Assembly (NCBI RefSeq): GCF_002097715.1
Contig: NZ_CP020738.1
Location: 2,108,001 to 2,172,000 of the forward strand
Length of the DNA: 64,000 nucleotides
Origin: Burkholderia ubonensis subsp. mesacidophila
Lineage (GTDB): Bacteria > Pseudomonadota > Gammaproteobacteria > Burkholderiales > Burkholderiaceae
Direction: 5' to 3'
The notes beneath the pieces are model-generated. The model saw only the letters and a list, made by a program, of their open reading frames with translations, searched no databases and was not told where the DNA came from. Shown here piece by piece: positions 44,902 through 52,690 of the stretch (positions are counted from its first letter, which is position 1; each line of letters starts with the position of its first letter). The translations under genes and the position numbers were made by a program.

Positions 44902-45189
44902 ATGGGTCAAACGAAACTGACTGCTCACCTGCCGACGGTCGACATCGAGATCACGCGGCACGAGCTCCCGGAACGGAACGCGGAGGCAATGACCATCCGC
45001 ATCACCGCGACGCCGTCGTTCGACGCCGCAGCGCAATGGCTGTTGCAGACGGGCCTGTTCCCGATCGCTCAGCCGTTTGCGCTGTGGGCCGATCTCATGC
45101 AGTTCTGGCAACGTGCGTGGTATCCCGCGTGGCAGCCGTGGCTGCCGATCGATTGCCCGCCGGTGCGGCCGCTCGAGGAACCGGACTAG
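44902..45189 (+). CDS. small hypothetical protein
   Basis: 95 residues from ATG 44902 with GAGG upstream. The N-terminal half is strand-like (HLPTVDIEITRHELPE, AMTIRITATPSFDAA). The C-terminal half is rich in tryptophan and proline (WADLMQFWQRAWYPAWQPWL), suggesting a membrane-surface or protein contact. No family recognised. It is 48 bp after phhB and may be the last gene of that unit. Confidence 0.6.
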   Translation: MGQTKLTAHLPTVDIEITRHELPERNAEAMTIRITATPSFDAAAQWLLQTGLFPIAQPFALWADLMQFWQRAWYPAWQPWLPIDCPPVRPLEEPD

Positions 45190-45247
45190 TTTCCCTCTCC
45201 GCGAAACAACCGCCGTTAGCGCTCAGTCAGCTCCCCGACACAAAGTA

Positions 45248-45276
45248 TTCACAAAAGATCATTTACCCGTTACAAT
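45248..45276 (+). promoter_or_regulatory. promoter of tRNA-Leu
   Basis: TTCACA (45248-45253), a 17-nt spacer and TACAAT (45271-45276) lie 12 bases before the tRNA 5' end, a spacing usual for tRNA genes. Confidence 0.65.
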
Positions 45277-45288
45277 CCGTCCCCTCTT

Positions 45289-45373
45289 GCTCAGGTGGCG
45301 GAATTGGTAGACGCACTATCTTGAGGGGGTAGCGCCGAGAGGCGTGCGGGTTCGAGTCCCGCCCTGAGCACCA
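45289..45373 (+). tRNA. tRNA-Leu, anticodon GAG
   Basis: 85 nt with encoded CCA. The acceptor stem GCTCAGG (45289-45295) pairs with CCTGAGC (45363-45369). The anticodon stem CTATC/GGTAG closes the loop TTGAGGG, giving anticodon GAG. The long variable arm (CGCCGAGAGGCG) is the class II form expected for leucine, and the T arm GCGGGTTCGAGTCCCGC is intact. The DNA beyond it is of lower GC and carries accessory genes, as at tRNA integration sites. Confidence 0.97.
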
Positions 45374-45529
45374 GAACATGTTCCTCCGAATTCCTCCGCG
45401 GCCGCGAAGACATCAATAAATCAATGCGCCGAAGGAAATTTCGCTCCTGAGGAGTCCGGCCAAGTTCGTCGAGAGCCCGAGCTACATCGGGGTACTTTCA
45501 CGAGCATCGCCTCATACTGCCCCGCCATG

Positions 45530-46237
45530 TCAGATCACCCCCAATAAAGCAGCCTTGAGCGCCGCCTCCGTCTTGTTCTTCGCCCCGAGCTTTCTTATGA
45601 GATTTCTTAAATGAAAGTTCACCGTCGACGTGCTCAAGTACAGCTGCCTTGCTATTTCCTTGGCTGTCCGACCATCGGCGGTATGCTTGAGCACTGCTTT
45701 TTCCTTCTTGCTTAGCTCGATTCTTGGGAAAAAATCGGGATCGGATGCGAGCGTGCGTGCAAAAATCGAACGCAGCGACAGCTCGATACGCCGCAACTCC
45801 GTCGTGATTGCCGCAAGCTCCCCCGCGGAAATCGGAATCTCGTCGCGCGCCAGCGAAAAGACCGAGAAAACACCGTTCATCAGCCTGTTAATCACCGTAA
45901 GCCCGATCGAGGCGCCTGCAATTTGCAACTCTCTCCACAAGAGGGGATCGTCGACGAACGCCTTTTCCGACCAGATTACAGGTCGATCCACCGAATCGAT
46001 GTCGGAGAGGTTGCCGGTATGCACCAAATCGCCCTCGCAATATAGCTGGACCAAATGCGATGGAAGCGTCGAGTACACCGCGAATGTGGGAGCGGTTATC
46101 GGTATGCCCGTTCTGAATGCATAGAAAGAAAACTTGAACCGGGAATGAATGGGTGAGCTTTCGAAAACCGCTTGAATCTCTCGCGCGTTTGCGTGGACGA
46201 AATTGACGGTGATCTTCTTCGCTGCCGCCATGACCAT
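45530..46237 (-). CDS. LuxR-type regulator with degenerate autoinducer-binding domain (LuxR solo)
   Basis: 235 residues, ATG 46237 with GGAG six bases upstream. Residues ~50-150 follow the autoinducer-binding pattern (LPSHLVQLYCEGD, PVIWSEKAFVDDPLLW, AGASIGLTV) and 170-235 are the LuxR helix-turn-helix (ELSKKEKAVLKHTADGRTAK, STSTVNFHLRNLIRKLGAKN). Of the residues invariant in acyl-homoserine-lactone receptors, the tyrosine, second tryptophan and glycine are kept. The first tryptophan is leucine and the Asp-Pro pair is absent. No luxI gene is near. It probably senses another ligand and controls the opposing peptide gene (inference). Codon use is less GC-rich than in flanking genes. Confidence 0.8.
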   Translation of the reverse strand: MVMAAAKKITVNFVHANAREIQAVFESSPIHSRFKFSFYAFRTGIPITAPTFAVYSTLPSHLVQLYCEGDLVHTGNLSDIDSVDRPVIWSEKAFVDDPLLWRELQIAGASIGLTVINRLMNGVFSVFSLARDEIPISAGELAAITTELRRIELSLRSIFARTLASDPDFFPRIELSKKEKAVLKHTADGRTAKEIARQLYLSTSTVNFHLRNLIRKLGAKNKTEAALKAALLGVI

Positions 46238-46456
46238 GGCAATCTCCAGATTCGACGAACCCCAATACGGCTGCGCTCAATGTCGACCGAACCTGTTCCC
46301 GTAAACCCTCGTCGAATCGGAACGTGCTGCAGGCCGATGAGTGAAAATCACTGTAGGAGTGGAAAGGCGGTTTTTCCATTACACGTGATTACAGGTGATG
46401 GCGTCGTCAACCTGATCGGCAAGCGGGCGAGCGAGGCCAGCGGAAGGGGTAATCGA

Positions 46457-46675
46457 TCATCTTACGCGGCCATACATGCGCACGACGCCTCTTCCCAGGT
46501 CGCGATTGGAATTCTTCGCCTGATTGTTCAATATCTTGTACTGCTGATGCTCGATCTTCAGGCGCGGCTCGTCGTTCGCTGCCGCTTCGGGAACCGGCAA
46601 TACAGCCACCAGGTACGGCTGATAATATCCGGCGGAAATCGGTAATCTCCGAACGCAGCGGGATTCTTTATTCAT
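46457..46675 (-). CDS. doubtful small protein, or remnant
   Basis: A 72-residue reading frame beginning at ATG 46675. It has protein-like segments (AGYYQPYLVAVLPVPEAAAN, EHQQYKILNNQAKNSNRDLG) but no family match I can name. A TATAAT lies only five bases before the ATG and would not serve it. It may be a gene fragment inside the island. The rest of 46238-46750 shows no convincing gene. Confidence 0.25.
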   Translation of the reverse strand: MNKESRCVRRLPISAGYYQPYLVAVLPVPEAAANDEPRLKIEHQQYKILNNQAKNSNRDLGRGVVRMYGRVR

Positions 46676-46700
46676 ACCCCATTATATTTATCGACCTTCA

Positions 46701-46713
46701 TGTCAGCCTGACA
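46701..46713. promoter_or_regulatory. palindrome TGTCAGCCTGACA
   Basis: A perfect 6-bp dyad around a central base, between the LuxR-type gene and the peptide gene, about 40 bp upstream of the proposed -35. It is a candidate binding site for the LuxR-type regulator, though shorter than a classical 20-bp lux box. Confidence 0.4.
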
Positions 46714-46751
46714 ATACCCTGCAGACCGGCCTAAAAATCAGCAAAGACAGT

Positions 46752-46779
46752 TTGCATTTTCTTTGCAATTCACTATCCT
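46752..46779 (+). promoter_or_regulatory. candidate promoter of the peptide operon with dyad over -35
   Basis: TTGCAT (46752-46757), a 16-nt spacer and TATCCT (46774-46779) precede the peptide start by about 110 bases. The -35 forms one arm of a perfect dyad, TTGCA (46752-46756) / TGCAA (46764-46768). Confidence 0.4.
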
Positions 46780-46890
46780 GAACTAAGCTTGCGCAGAAGC
46801 AGACAGCGCTGGCGTTGCCGACCGAAGCCAAGTGCTATTTTGGTCGCTGTCATTTGGTTTGGCTGGCCTTACCAATCGAGGAGGTATCCA

Positions 46891-47001
46891 ATGAACGAGA
46901 AACAAATTCCCGTTACCCCCGCCGCTCCCGTCGCTCCCGCTGTGAAGGCTCGTCAAGTTGACGTCAAAACTCGACAAGCACGCGAAAACGCCTACTGGTA
47001 A
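46891..47001 (+). CDS. putative RiPP precursor peptide ending in Ala-Tyr-Trp
   Basis: A 36-residue peptide with one of the best ribosome sites in the window, GAGGAGGT six bases before ATG 46891. It starts MNEKQIPVTPAAPVAPAVKA, a Pro/Ala-rich leader-like part without a Sec signal, continues with a Lys/Arg/Gln-rich stretch, and ends ENAYW directly before TAA. A strongly translated peptide with an aromatic C-terminal tripeptide, placed before a gene for an M29-like protein, resembles the crocagin precursor, whose core is the C-terminal Ile-Tyr-Trp. Core = AYW is my inference. There are no cysteines, and no Ser/Thr near the C-terminus, so lanthipeptide or thiazole chemistry is unlikely. Confidence 0.65.
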   Translation: MNEKQIPVTPAAPVAPAVKARQVDVKTRQARENAYW

Positions 47002-47013
47002 TCGCCAACTCAG

Positions 47014-47048
47014 TGATGCGGGCCGGAACGCATCATTCCCGGCCCGCA
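47014..47048 (+). promoter_or_regulatory. mutually exclusive hairpins between precursor and M29-like gene
   Basis: Stem A is TGATGCG (47014-47020) with CGCATCA (47029-47035). Stem B is TGCGGGCCGG (47017-47026) with CCGGCCCGCA (47039-47048). They share bases, so only one can form. The position, 13 bases after the peptide stop and before a gene with a poor ribosome site, suits a structure that protects the precursor message or limits downstream expression. There is no T tract for full termination. Confidence 0.5.
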
Positions 47049-47068
47049 CCAATCACATATATTAAATC

Positions 47069-47974
47069 ATGAATGCCGCGTCCTATTTAAAAAGGCTAGC
47101 TGCACGAGACATCGCTATCGTAGTGGATACGCCAGAGGCTGCCGAAGTGGCGCACCGGCATTCGCTCACGACAATTCATTTTGACGAATACGATTTCTCC
47201 AAAGAAGGGGATATCGCATTCATGATAATTTCAACGTATGAGTATCATGCAAAACTGCGACACCTTTGGAACGCCTCACCGGCCATTTTGGCGCATCTTG
47301 CAGTCGCCAAGTTTGATAGCTCACCGTCCTCGCTGGACTATTCCCTACGCCAGCTTCTTTCAAGCAATCACGATGCTACAATTCAAACCCGCGCCGACAC
47401 ATATACGCGATTGCTCTCAAATCGACGCGCTCAACTCGAATCAAACAGCGGGCAGATAAGCTGTCAATTCAGCGAGGAAGTAGAGATAGCCAATGACTCC
47501 GCAGTCATGCTGGCTGGCTGGTTATACTCCATCGCAGAATTCTTCGAAGCCTCCATCGTCAACCTCAACAAGGACCGACCGAGCTTTGCCGTCGATGGCA
47601 CATTCTCATTTGACGGCCTCATCTATCTATGCAACAACGCCACTTTAAAGCGCAAATATTATGATTTTTTCAATGAAATGATGTTGGCATGCTCGCATGG
47701 AGAGAACAGGATCGATTTTTCCGACAACACTGCACAGACCATCGTAATTGGCGGGTCAGACGTGACGCGTGAATTCAGGGAAATGTTCTGCGGCCTGGAA
47801 CGGGGCCTGGCGGCAACAGAGTTCGCGTTAGGGTGCGCCGACTATGATCGCCCCGTCGACTGGGGGATCAACTCGCTGCTGAATGAAGGGGTCCGTGGCG
47901 CCCATATCGGAATTGGCATGGGCGCAGAAATGCCGCACATCGACTTTATTTCAACGCACGCGAAGCTTCGATAG
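47069..47974 (+). CDS. M29-aminopeptidase-like protein, candidate RiPP peptide-binding or modifying protein
   Basis: 301 residues, ATG 47069 with no good ribosome site. The C-terminal third resembles M29 aminopeptidases: Glu251 (LAATEFALG), Glu273 and His279 (LLNEGVRGAHIGIGMG) and His290-x-Asp292 (MPHIDFI) follow the order and spacing of the metal ligands. The first metal-binding Glu is not evident near DGTFSFDG (177-183), and the tyrosine after His279 is missing. The protein is shorter than the ~410 residues of active M29 enzymes. The N-terminal half has no recognised domain. As I recall, crocagin biosynthesis uses M29-like peptide-binding proteins, so I infer that it handles the AYW peptide. 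The third codon position is clearly less GC-rich than in surrounding genes. Confidence 0.6.
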   Translation: MNAASYLKRLAARDIAIVVDTPEAAEVAHRHSLTTIHFDEYDFSKEGDIAFMIISTYEYHAKLRHLWNASPAILAHLAVAKFDSSPSSLDYSLRQLLSSNHDATIQTRADTYTRLLSNRRAQLESNSGQISCQFSEEVEIANDSAVMLAGWLYSIAEFFEASIVNLNKDRPSFAVDGTFSFDGLIYLCNNATLKRKYYDFFNEMMLACSHGENRIDFSDNTAQTIVIGGSDVTREFREMFCGLERGLAATEFALGCADYDRPVDWGINSLLNEGVRGAHIGIGMGAEMPHIDFISTHAKLR

Positions 47975-48082
47975 CTTGCGACCGGCACCGCGAGCGCCGA
48001 TGCCCGCGTCAACACGGACAGCGCCGCGCACGGTTGAACTTCCGATAGCCGTGCGCCGGAGGTCGTGCGCCGACCTGCACGC

Positions 48083-50434
48083 CTACAGTTCGAGCACCAG
48101 CCGTTCGCCGCCGCACGCGCGCGAACAGCAGGTCATCATGCGGTCGTGTGTTTCGCGCTCCACGCGCGTGAGCACCCTGTCGCGATGATCCACTTTGCCC
48201 GCCAGCACCCGCACCTCGCACGAGCCGCACAGGCCTTCCCTGCAATCGCTCTGCACGTCGATGTTCGCATGCTGCAGCGCCGCGAGCACCGTCTGGTCGG
48301 CAGCGACCGGAATCACCAGCCCGAAGTCCTTCAGCTCGATCTCGAACGGCAGTTCCTTCGACGGATCGACGGCTGACCTCGTCGCCACGAAATGCTCGGC
48401 GCGCAGCGCGTCTTCCGGCCAGTGCGCGCAGCTTGCCTCCAGCGCGTCGAGCATCCGCGCCGGGCCGCACGCATAAATGCGCGTCTGCACGTCGGGTTGC
48501 GCGAATAGCAACGTGAAATCGTTCCGCGAGCCCTCTTCCGAGACGTGCACATGAAGACGCTCGCCATGCAGCGCGGCCAGTTCGTCGAGCATCGCCATCG
48601 ACGCGCGACGCTGCCCGCTATAGTGAATCGCGTAGTCGACGCCGCGGGCCTTTGCGTCACGCGCCATCGCGCTGATCGGCGTGATGCCGATGCCGCCCGC
48701 GACGAAGATCGCCCTGCGCACCTCGCCAGCAAAGCGGAAGTGATTGCGCGGGCCGCGAATCTTCAGCACATCGCCTGCGTTGACGCTCGCATGAATCCAC
48801 GCCGATCCGCCGCGACTCTTCGGCTCTCGCAGCACCGCGATCTCGTACGCACTGCGATCGGCGGGATCGCCGCAAAGCGAATACTGGCGCGACAGCCCCG
48901 CGTCGCCGCAGAGTACGTCGATGTGCGCCCCCGGCGCCCAGCGCGGCAACGGCTTGCCGTCGGCGGCGACGAGCCTGAGCCGCACGATCCGCTCCGCGCA
49001 CGCCGACACGCGCTCGACCGTTACCGCGCGGCTCACCGCATGCGACGACAGCTCGCCGATCCGCACCGCCACGCGCGGCTTGCGCACCGACGAATCGCGG
49101 CGCTCGGGATTCTGCGCCGGATCCCATTCGACGAGGAGATGCTTCGGCCCGCGAAACGACGTGTTCGGCACGTACGTGAAGCGCTGCTCGGCCAGCCGCA
49201 TGTGGGGCAGCCGGCGCGTGAACTCGTCGAGGAAGACCTGCATCTCCATGCGCGCCAGGTACTTGCCCATGCACTGATGCGCGCCGTAACCGAACGTGAG
49301 CTGGTCGCCGGCGTTCTCGCGGCGAATGTCGAAGAGATCGGCATCCGCGAACTGGCGCTCGTCGTGATTGGCCGACGACGTCACGATGAGCAGCTTCGAG
49401 CCCGCCGGGATGTCGACGCCGCCGATCGTGACGTCCTTCGTCGCGAGCCGGCGCCACGCGGCAACCGACCCGTTGTGCCGCAGGCACTCCTCGACCGCAT
49501 TCGGAATGAGGCCCGGGTCTTCGCAGAGGTCGTGCCATGCCTGGCGGTGCTGCAGCAGCAGCTTCATCGCGTTGGCGGTGGCGTTGGCGGTCGTCTCGTG
49601 CGCGGCGACGATGCCGGCCATCATCATCGAATGCAGATAGGAATCCGTGACGACGTCGGGCAGTTCCTGCTGCTTGCGGATCCCGTATTGCATCCAGCCC
49701 GGGCCGGACGGGTCCTCACGCATCTTGTCGAGCACCTTGCCCGCGTACTGCCAGAACTTGCCTACCGCATGCGCGACCGCGACCTGCTCGTCCGGCCGCG
49801 GGCGGCCCCAGGTATTCACCGTATGCGCGATCGAATACTCGCGCAGCGTGTCCATGTCCTCTTCCGGCACGCCGAGAAAATGCAGCGCCACCGTCAGCGG
49901 GACTTCCCACAGCATCTGGTCGACGAGGTCGGCGCGGCCGTCGTCGATGAAACGGTCCACGTACTCGCGCGCGAGCTGGCGCACCATCGGCTCGTGGTGC
50001 TTGAGCGCGTCGGGCGTGAACGGGTCCATCAACGCGCGGCGACGCGGCATGTGCGCGGGCTCGTCTTCGTTCACGAGCGTGCGGCTCATCGCGTAGCCAT
50101 ACGACGCCAGCACCGCGTTCGCTTCGGGGCCGGTCGGCGTGATTTTCTCGAGCGCGATCGACGGGCTGAACGTGAGGTTATCGCGAAAGATCGCCTTGAT
50201 GTCGGCGTAGCGCGTCACCACCCAATAGCCGAGCAACGGGCTGTAGAACACCGGCTCCTGCTCGCGGGCCCAGCGCACGTATTCGGGCGGGTCCTGCTGG
50301 TAGCCGTCACCGAACGGGTCGAATGCGGCGGCACGCGCGCTCACCGGGCAGCCGCCGGGCGCGACCGCCACGGCCGGCGCCGCGTCGTGAAACGGACACT
50401 TCGGGACACCGGAATCAGGGCTGCCTGCGGACAT
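48083..50434 (-). CDS. self-sufficient cytochrome P450 fused to a phthalate-dioxygenase-type reductase (CYP116B-like)
   Basis: 783 residues from ATG 50434 with ACGGAGA upstream. The P450 half has the I-helix MAGIVAAHETTAN, ExxR in EECLRHN and heme loop TFGYGAHQCMGKYLAR (Cys near 388). The reductase half has RQYSLCG for flavin, AGGIGITPISA for NAD(P)H, and a plant-type [2Fe-2S] end DCREGLCGSCEVRVL plus CCSRACG at about 725-770. This is the class VII (P450RhF) layout, needing no partner proteins. Substrate unknown. It is convergent with the M29-like gene, 108 bp away, and could tailor the peptide, but such P450s are widespread catabolic enzymes. Confidence 0.92.
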   Translation of the reverse strand: MSAGSPDSGVPKCPFHDAAPAVAVAPGGCPVSARAAAFDPFGDGYQQDPPEYVRWAREQEPVFYSPLLGYWVVTRYADIKAIFRDNLTFSPSIALEKITPTGPEANAVLASYGYAMSRTLVNEDEPAHMPRRRALMDPFTPDALKHHEPMVRQLAREYVDRFIDDGRADLVDQMLWEVPLTVALHFLGVPEEDMDTLREYSIAHTVNTWGRPRPDEQVAVAHAVGKFWQYAGKVLDKMREDPSGPGWMQYGIRKQQELPDVVTDSYLHSMMMAGIVAAHETTANATANAMKLLLQHRQAWHDLCEDPGLIPNAVEECLRHNGSVAAWRRLATKDVTIGGVDIPAGSKLLIVTSSANHDERQFADADLFDIRRENAGDQLTFGYGAHQCMGKYLARMEMQVFLDEFTRRLPHMRLAEQRFTYVPNTSFRGPKHLLVEWDPAQNPERRDSSVRKPRVAVRIGELSSHAVSRAVTVERVSACAERIVRLRLVAADGKPLPRWAPGAHIDVLCGDAGLSRQYSLCGDPADRSAYEIAVLREPKSRGGSAWIHASVNAGDVLKIRGPRNHFRFAGEVRRAIFVAGGIGITPISAMARDAKARGVDYAIHYSGQRRASMAMLDELAALHGERLHVHVSEEGSRNDFTLLFAQPDVQTRIYACGPARMLDALEASCAHWPEDALRAEHFVATRSAVDPSKELPFEIELKDFGLVIPVAADQTVLAALQHANIDVQSDCREGLCGSCEVRVLAGKVDHRDRVLTRVERETHDRMMTCCSRACGGERLVLEL

Positions 50435-50645
50435 GTTCGTCTCCGTTGCCGGCTCGGCGCTGCAGGGCGCGTGCGCGATGCCGCAGTGTCTGTGAAAAGC
50501 TTCGGTTCTCTGCAATCACCGCCAGTCGCTCGACAATTTCGCGGTCGAGCGGCAGAACGATCGCGGGTGATTTCATTTCACGGAACGGGTGTTCGGGCGC
50601 TTCAGCTACGAGCGACGGGCGTTCATTTTCGGCGATCCATGACAT
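50415..50645 (-). CDS. doubtful small protein upstream of the P450 gene
   Basis: A 76-residue frame from ATG 50645 overlapping the P450 start by 20 bases. It reads MSWIAENERPSLVAEAPEHP and SPAIVLPLDREIVERLAVIA, soluble and helical, with no ribosome site and no family match. It may be the remnant of a regulator. The neighbouring 50646-50937 holds nothing I can support. Confidence 0.3.
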   Translation of the reverse strand: MSWIAENERPSLVAEAPEHPFREMKSPAIVLPLDREIVERLAVIAENRSFSQTLRHRARALQRRAGNGDEHVRRQP

Positions 50646-50937
50646 CTTGTCGAACAGCTCGAACTGGCTTGGCCTGGTTCGACAATGCACTCGGCGCTGT
50701 GAAGCAAAAACTGCCCGCGAAAACAGCAAAGCTCGCCCCTCGGAGAAGATGCAGTTCGTGGAAAGCAAACAACCAGCCTTACGCTGCCTGGGAATCACGC
50801 CCCCTGAACAAGCGGTTCATCGAGGTTTGCCGGAGAACGCGAGGCAGACGTCGGCGTTCGCCACGAGCAGACACTGGATTGGATTGACCTCGATGACCGG
50901 TGCAAGCTAGAGAGCGGGCAATCCCGAAGGACGATCG

Positions 50938-51162
50938 TCAGGCGACGCTGCCGTCCTTCGCCACGCCGTACTGGATGACCTCAACGGGGCGACTACCGCC
51001 AACTGCGTGGGACGCATACAGGCCAGTTTCGGTCGCTGGCACGAGTACGCGACCCGACGCTCGAACGTCTGATTTGCTCCCTATGCAGCGTTCGCCCGGT
51101 GGTTGCGCTCGTCGCGCCATCGGCTGACGCGCTTGTCGGTTCGCCGAGAAGGCAACTGGCAA
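50938..51162 (-). pseudogene. probable 3' remnant of a gene
   Basis: The frame ends with SGRVLVPATETGLYASHAVG and VEVIQYGVAKDGSVA, which reads like the C-terminal end of a larger surface or effector-type protein. Its upstream part is absent, and there is no ribosome site or plausible start. It lies directly downstream of the leucine-rich-repeat gene on the same strand. Parent family not identified. Confidence 0.3.
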
Positions 51163-51213
51163 CTTGAGTGCTCGAGCTGCACTTGGGGGGACAGTTATCG
51201 TTTATTGAGCCAT

Positions 51214-52413
51214 TCACCAGACGACTCGAGTGTTTGGCAAGGCCGCTTTGAGCTCATCGACGTTGCTGGCCATGGTGCCATAGAGAACAAGCTCTCGCAG
51301 TCCGGTCAGGCCTTTCAGTACTTCGACGTTCTGGACCGGCGTGTTTGCGAGATAGAGCTCTTGCAGACCGGTCAGCCCCTTTAGCGCGTCGATATTCCGA
51401 ACCCTGGTGCGAAAGAGATTGAGCATCTGGAGGCCCGTCAGGCCCTTCAGCGCATCGATGTTCGTGACTTGCGTGCGCGCAAGAACGAGTGTTTCCAGCT
51501 GGACCAATCCCCGCGTCGCAGCGACGTTCTCGACTTTGGAGCCGTCGAGCACGAGCGTGGCCAGCGTGGGCATTTCCCTTAGCAAATCGATGTTCCGGAC
51601 GGGCGTGTTTGCCAGATAGAGTGCTTGCAGATCGTGCAACTTCTTCAACGCATCGATGCTCTCGACTTGGGTCTCGTTAAGGTCGAGCGTCTTCAGGGTG
51701 GTGAGCCGGCTGAGTGGCTCGATGTCGCGGACATTCCTGGCACCGCCCAGTTTGAGTGTTTCCAGGTGAGGCAATTTCCCGAGCGCGTCGAGATCCCGAA
51801 CCTGCGTGCCGCGAATGTCGAGTTGCCGCAGGTCAGTCAGGTCCTTCAACGCATCGAGATTGGAGACCCGGGTCTCCCAGAGATTGAGCGATTGCAGGCC
51901 GGTCAATCCTTTTAGCGCATCGATGTTCTCGACTTTGGTGCGGTGGAGTACAAGATTTTTAAGGGAACGCATTCCCTTCAGCGCCTCGATGTTCCAGACC
52001 GGGGTGCCCGTGAGATCGAGAGATTCCAGGCGATCCAGTCCATTCAGCGAGTCGATGCTATCGACCTCGGTGTCTGCCAGACTCAGCTCGAGCCTCAAGC
52101 CGAGCTTTCTTAGACGTGGCATCGCGGCCGCGACCTGCACCGCCGTCAATTCCGGCTTTGCCCGCAAAGCCAGGCATCCTGAATCGGGTGTGATACCTGA
52201 ACCATTGCTGTCATTGCAGGTGCCCCTGGAAAATCCCAGGTCGGTCAGCGCCCGTTCATCCGATTTTTCCCGCAAAGGGCTCAAGATCGCCAGCAAGCTT
52301 GCGAGCAGAAGGCCGATGCCGCCGCCGATGGCCCATGGCCTGGCACGACGCCAACCCGATTTGCGCAAGCCTTCCGCAGCCGGCTTTGTGTTCGAGGGTG
52401 GGGTTTCGGCCAC
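51214..52413 (-). CDS. membrane-anchored leucine-rich-repeat protein
   Basis: 399 residues. GTG 52413 was chosen because GGAGG stands five bases upstream; a GTG 13 codons earlier lacks this. After a short basic cytoplasmic start, one membrane segment (AIGGGIGLLLASLLAILSPL, about 28-47) leads to a periplasmic or surface part. It carries 12 full 22-residue repeats of the type VxNIDALKGLTGLQxLxLxxTx and a partial 13th. This is the internalin-like bacterial LRR class, which binds proteins. The near-identical repeats suggest recent expansion. Partner unknown. Confidence 0.85.
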   Translation of the reverse strand: MAETPPSNTKPAAEGLRKSGWRRARPWAIGGGIGLLLASLLAILSPLREKSDERALTDLGFSRGTCNDSNGSGITPDSGCLALRAKPELTAVQVAAAMPRLRKLGLRLELSLADTEVDSIDSLNGLDRLESLDLTGTPVWNIEALKGMRSLKNLVLHRTKVENIDALKGLTGLQSLNLWETRVSNLDALKDLTDLRQLDIRGTQVRDLDALGKLPHLETLKLGGARNVRDIEPLSRLTTLKTLDLNETQVESIDALKKLHDLQALYLANTPVRNIDLLREMPTLATLVLDGSKVENVAATRGLVQLETLVLARTQVTNIDALKGLTGLQMLNLFRTRVRNIDALKGLTGLQELYLANTPVQNVEVLKGLTGLRELVLYGTMASNVDELKAALPNTRVVW

Positions 52414-52690
52414 ACCGGCCTCCGCATGTCCAAGGTTGCCTCCTTTATACACGAACAGCGAGGCCGTCCTGCGATGAAGGCATCTACAGGGAGCACCGCA
52501 CTGCCAGGTCGACGTAGAGGTGGCGCCAAGTCGACGTCCGGCGTGGGGCGACCACGGAAGTCGGCGGTCGAGTCGTCAGCGCACAACCGGCACCCGGCTT
52601 CGAGCTTCCGGGTTCGGCCAACAAGAGACAGTTACACTGGATGTCGAAGTCGTTGACAACTTGTGCCAACCCTCGAAATTGCGTTCCCTA

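Noticed and set aside
46172..46645. A 157-residue plus-strand frame between the LuxR-type gene and the peptide gene
   Set aside because: It begins inside the LuxR-type gene on the other strand, has no ribosome site and no domain.
46340..46760. A classical 20-bp lux box for the LuxR-type regulator
   Set aside because: Fragments such as ACAGGT and CTGTAG occur, but none forms the full dyad; only a shorter palindrome was recorded.
45374..48082. A second copy of the tRNA-Leu 3' end as an attachment site
   Set aside because: No repeat of the tRNA end and no integrase gene could be found by eye.
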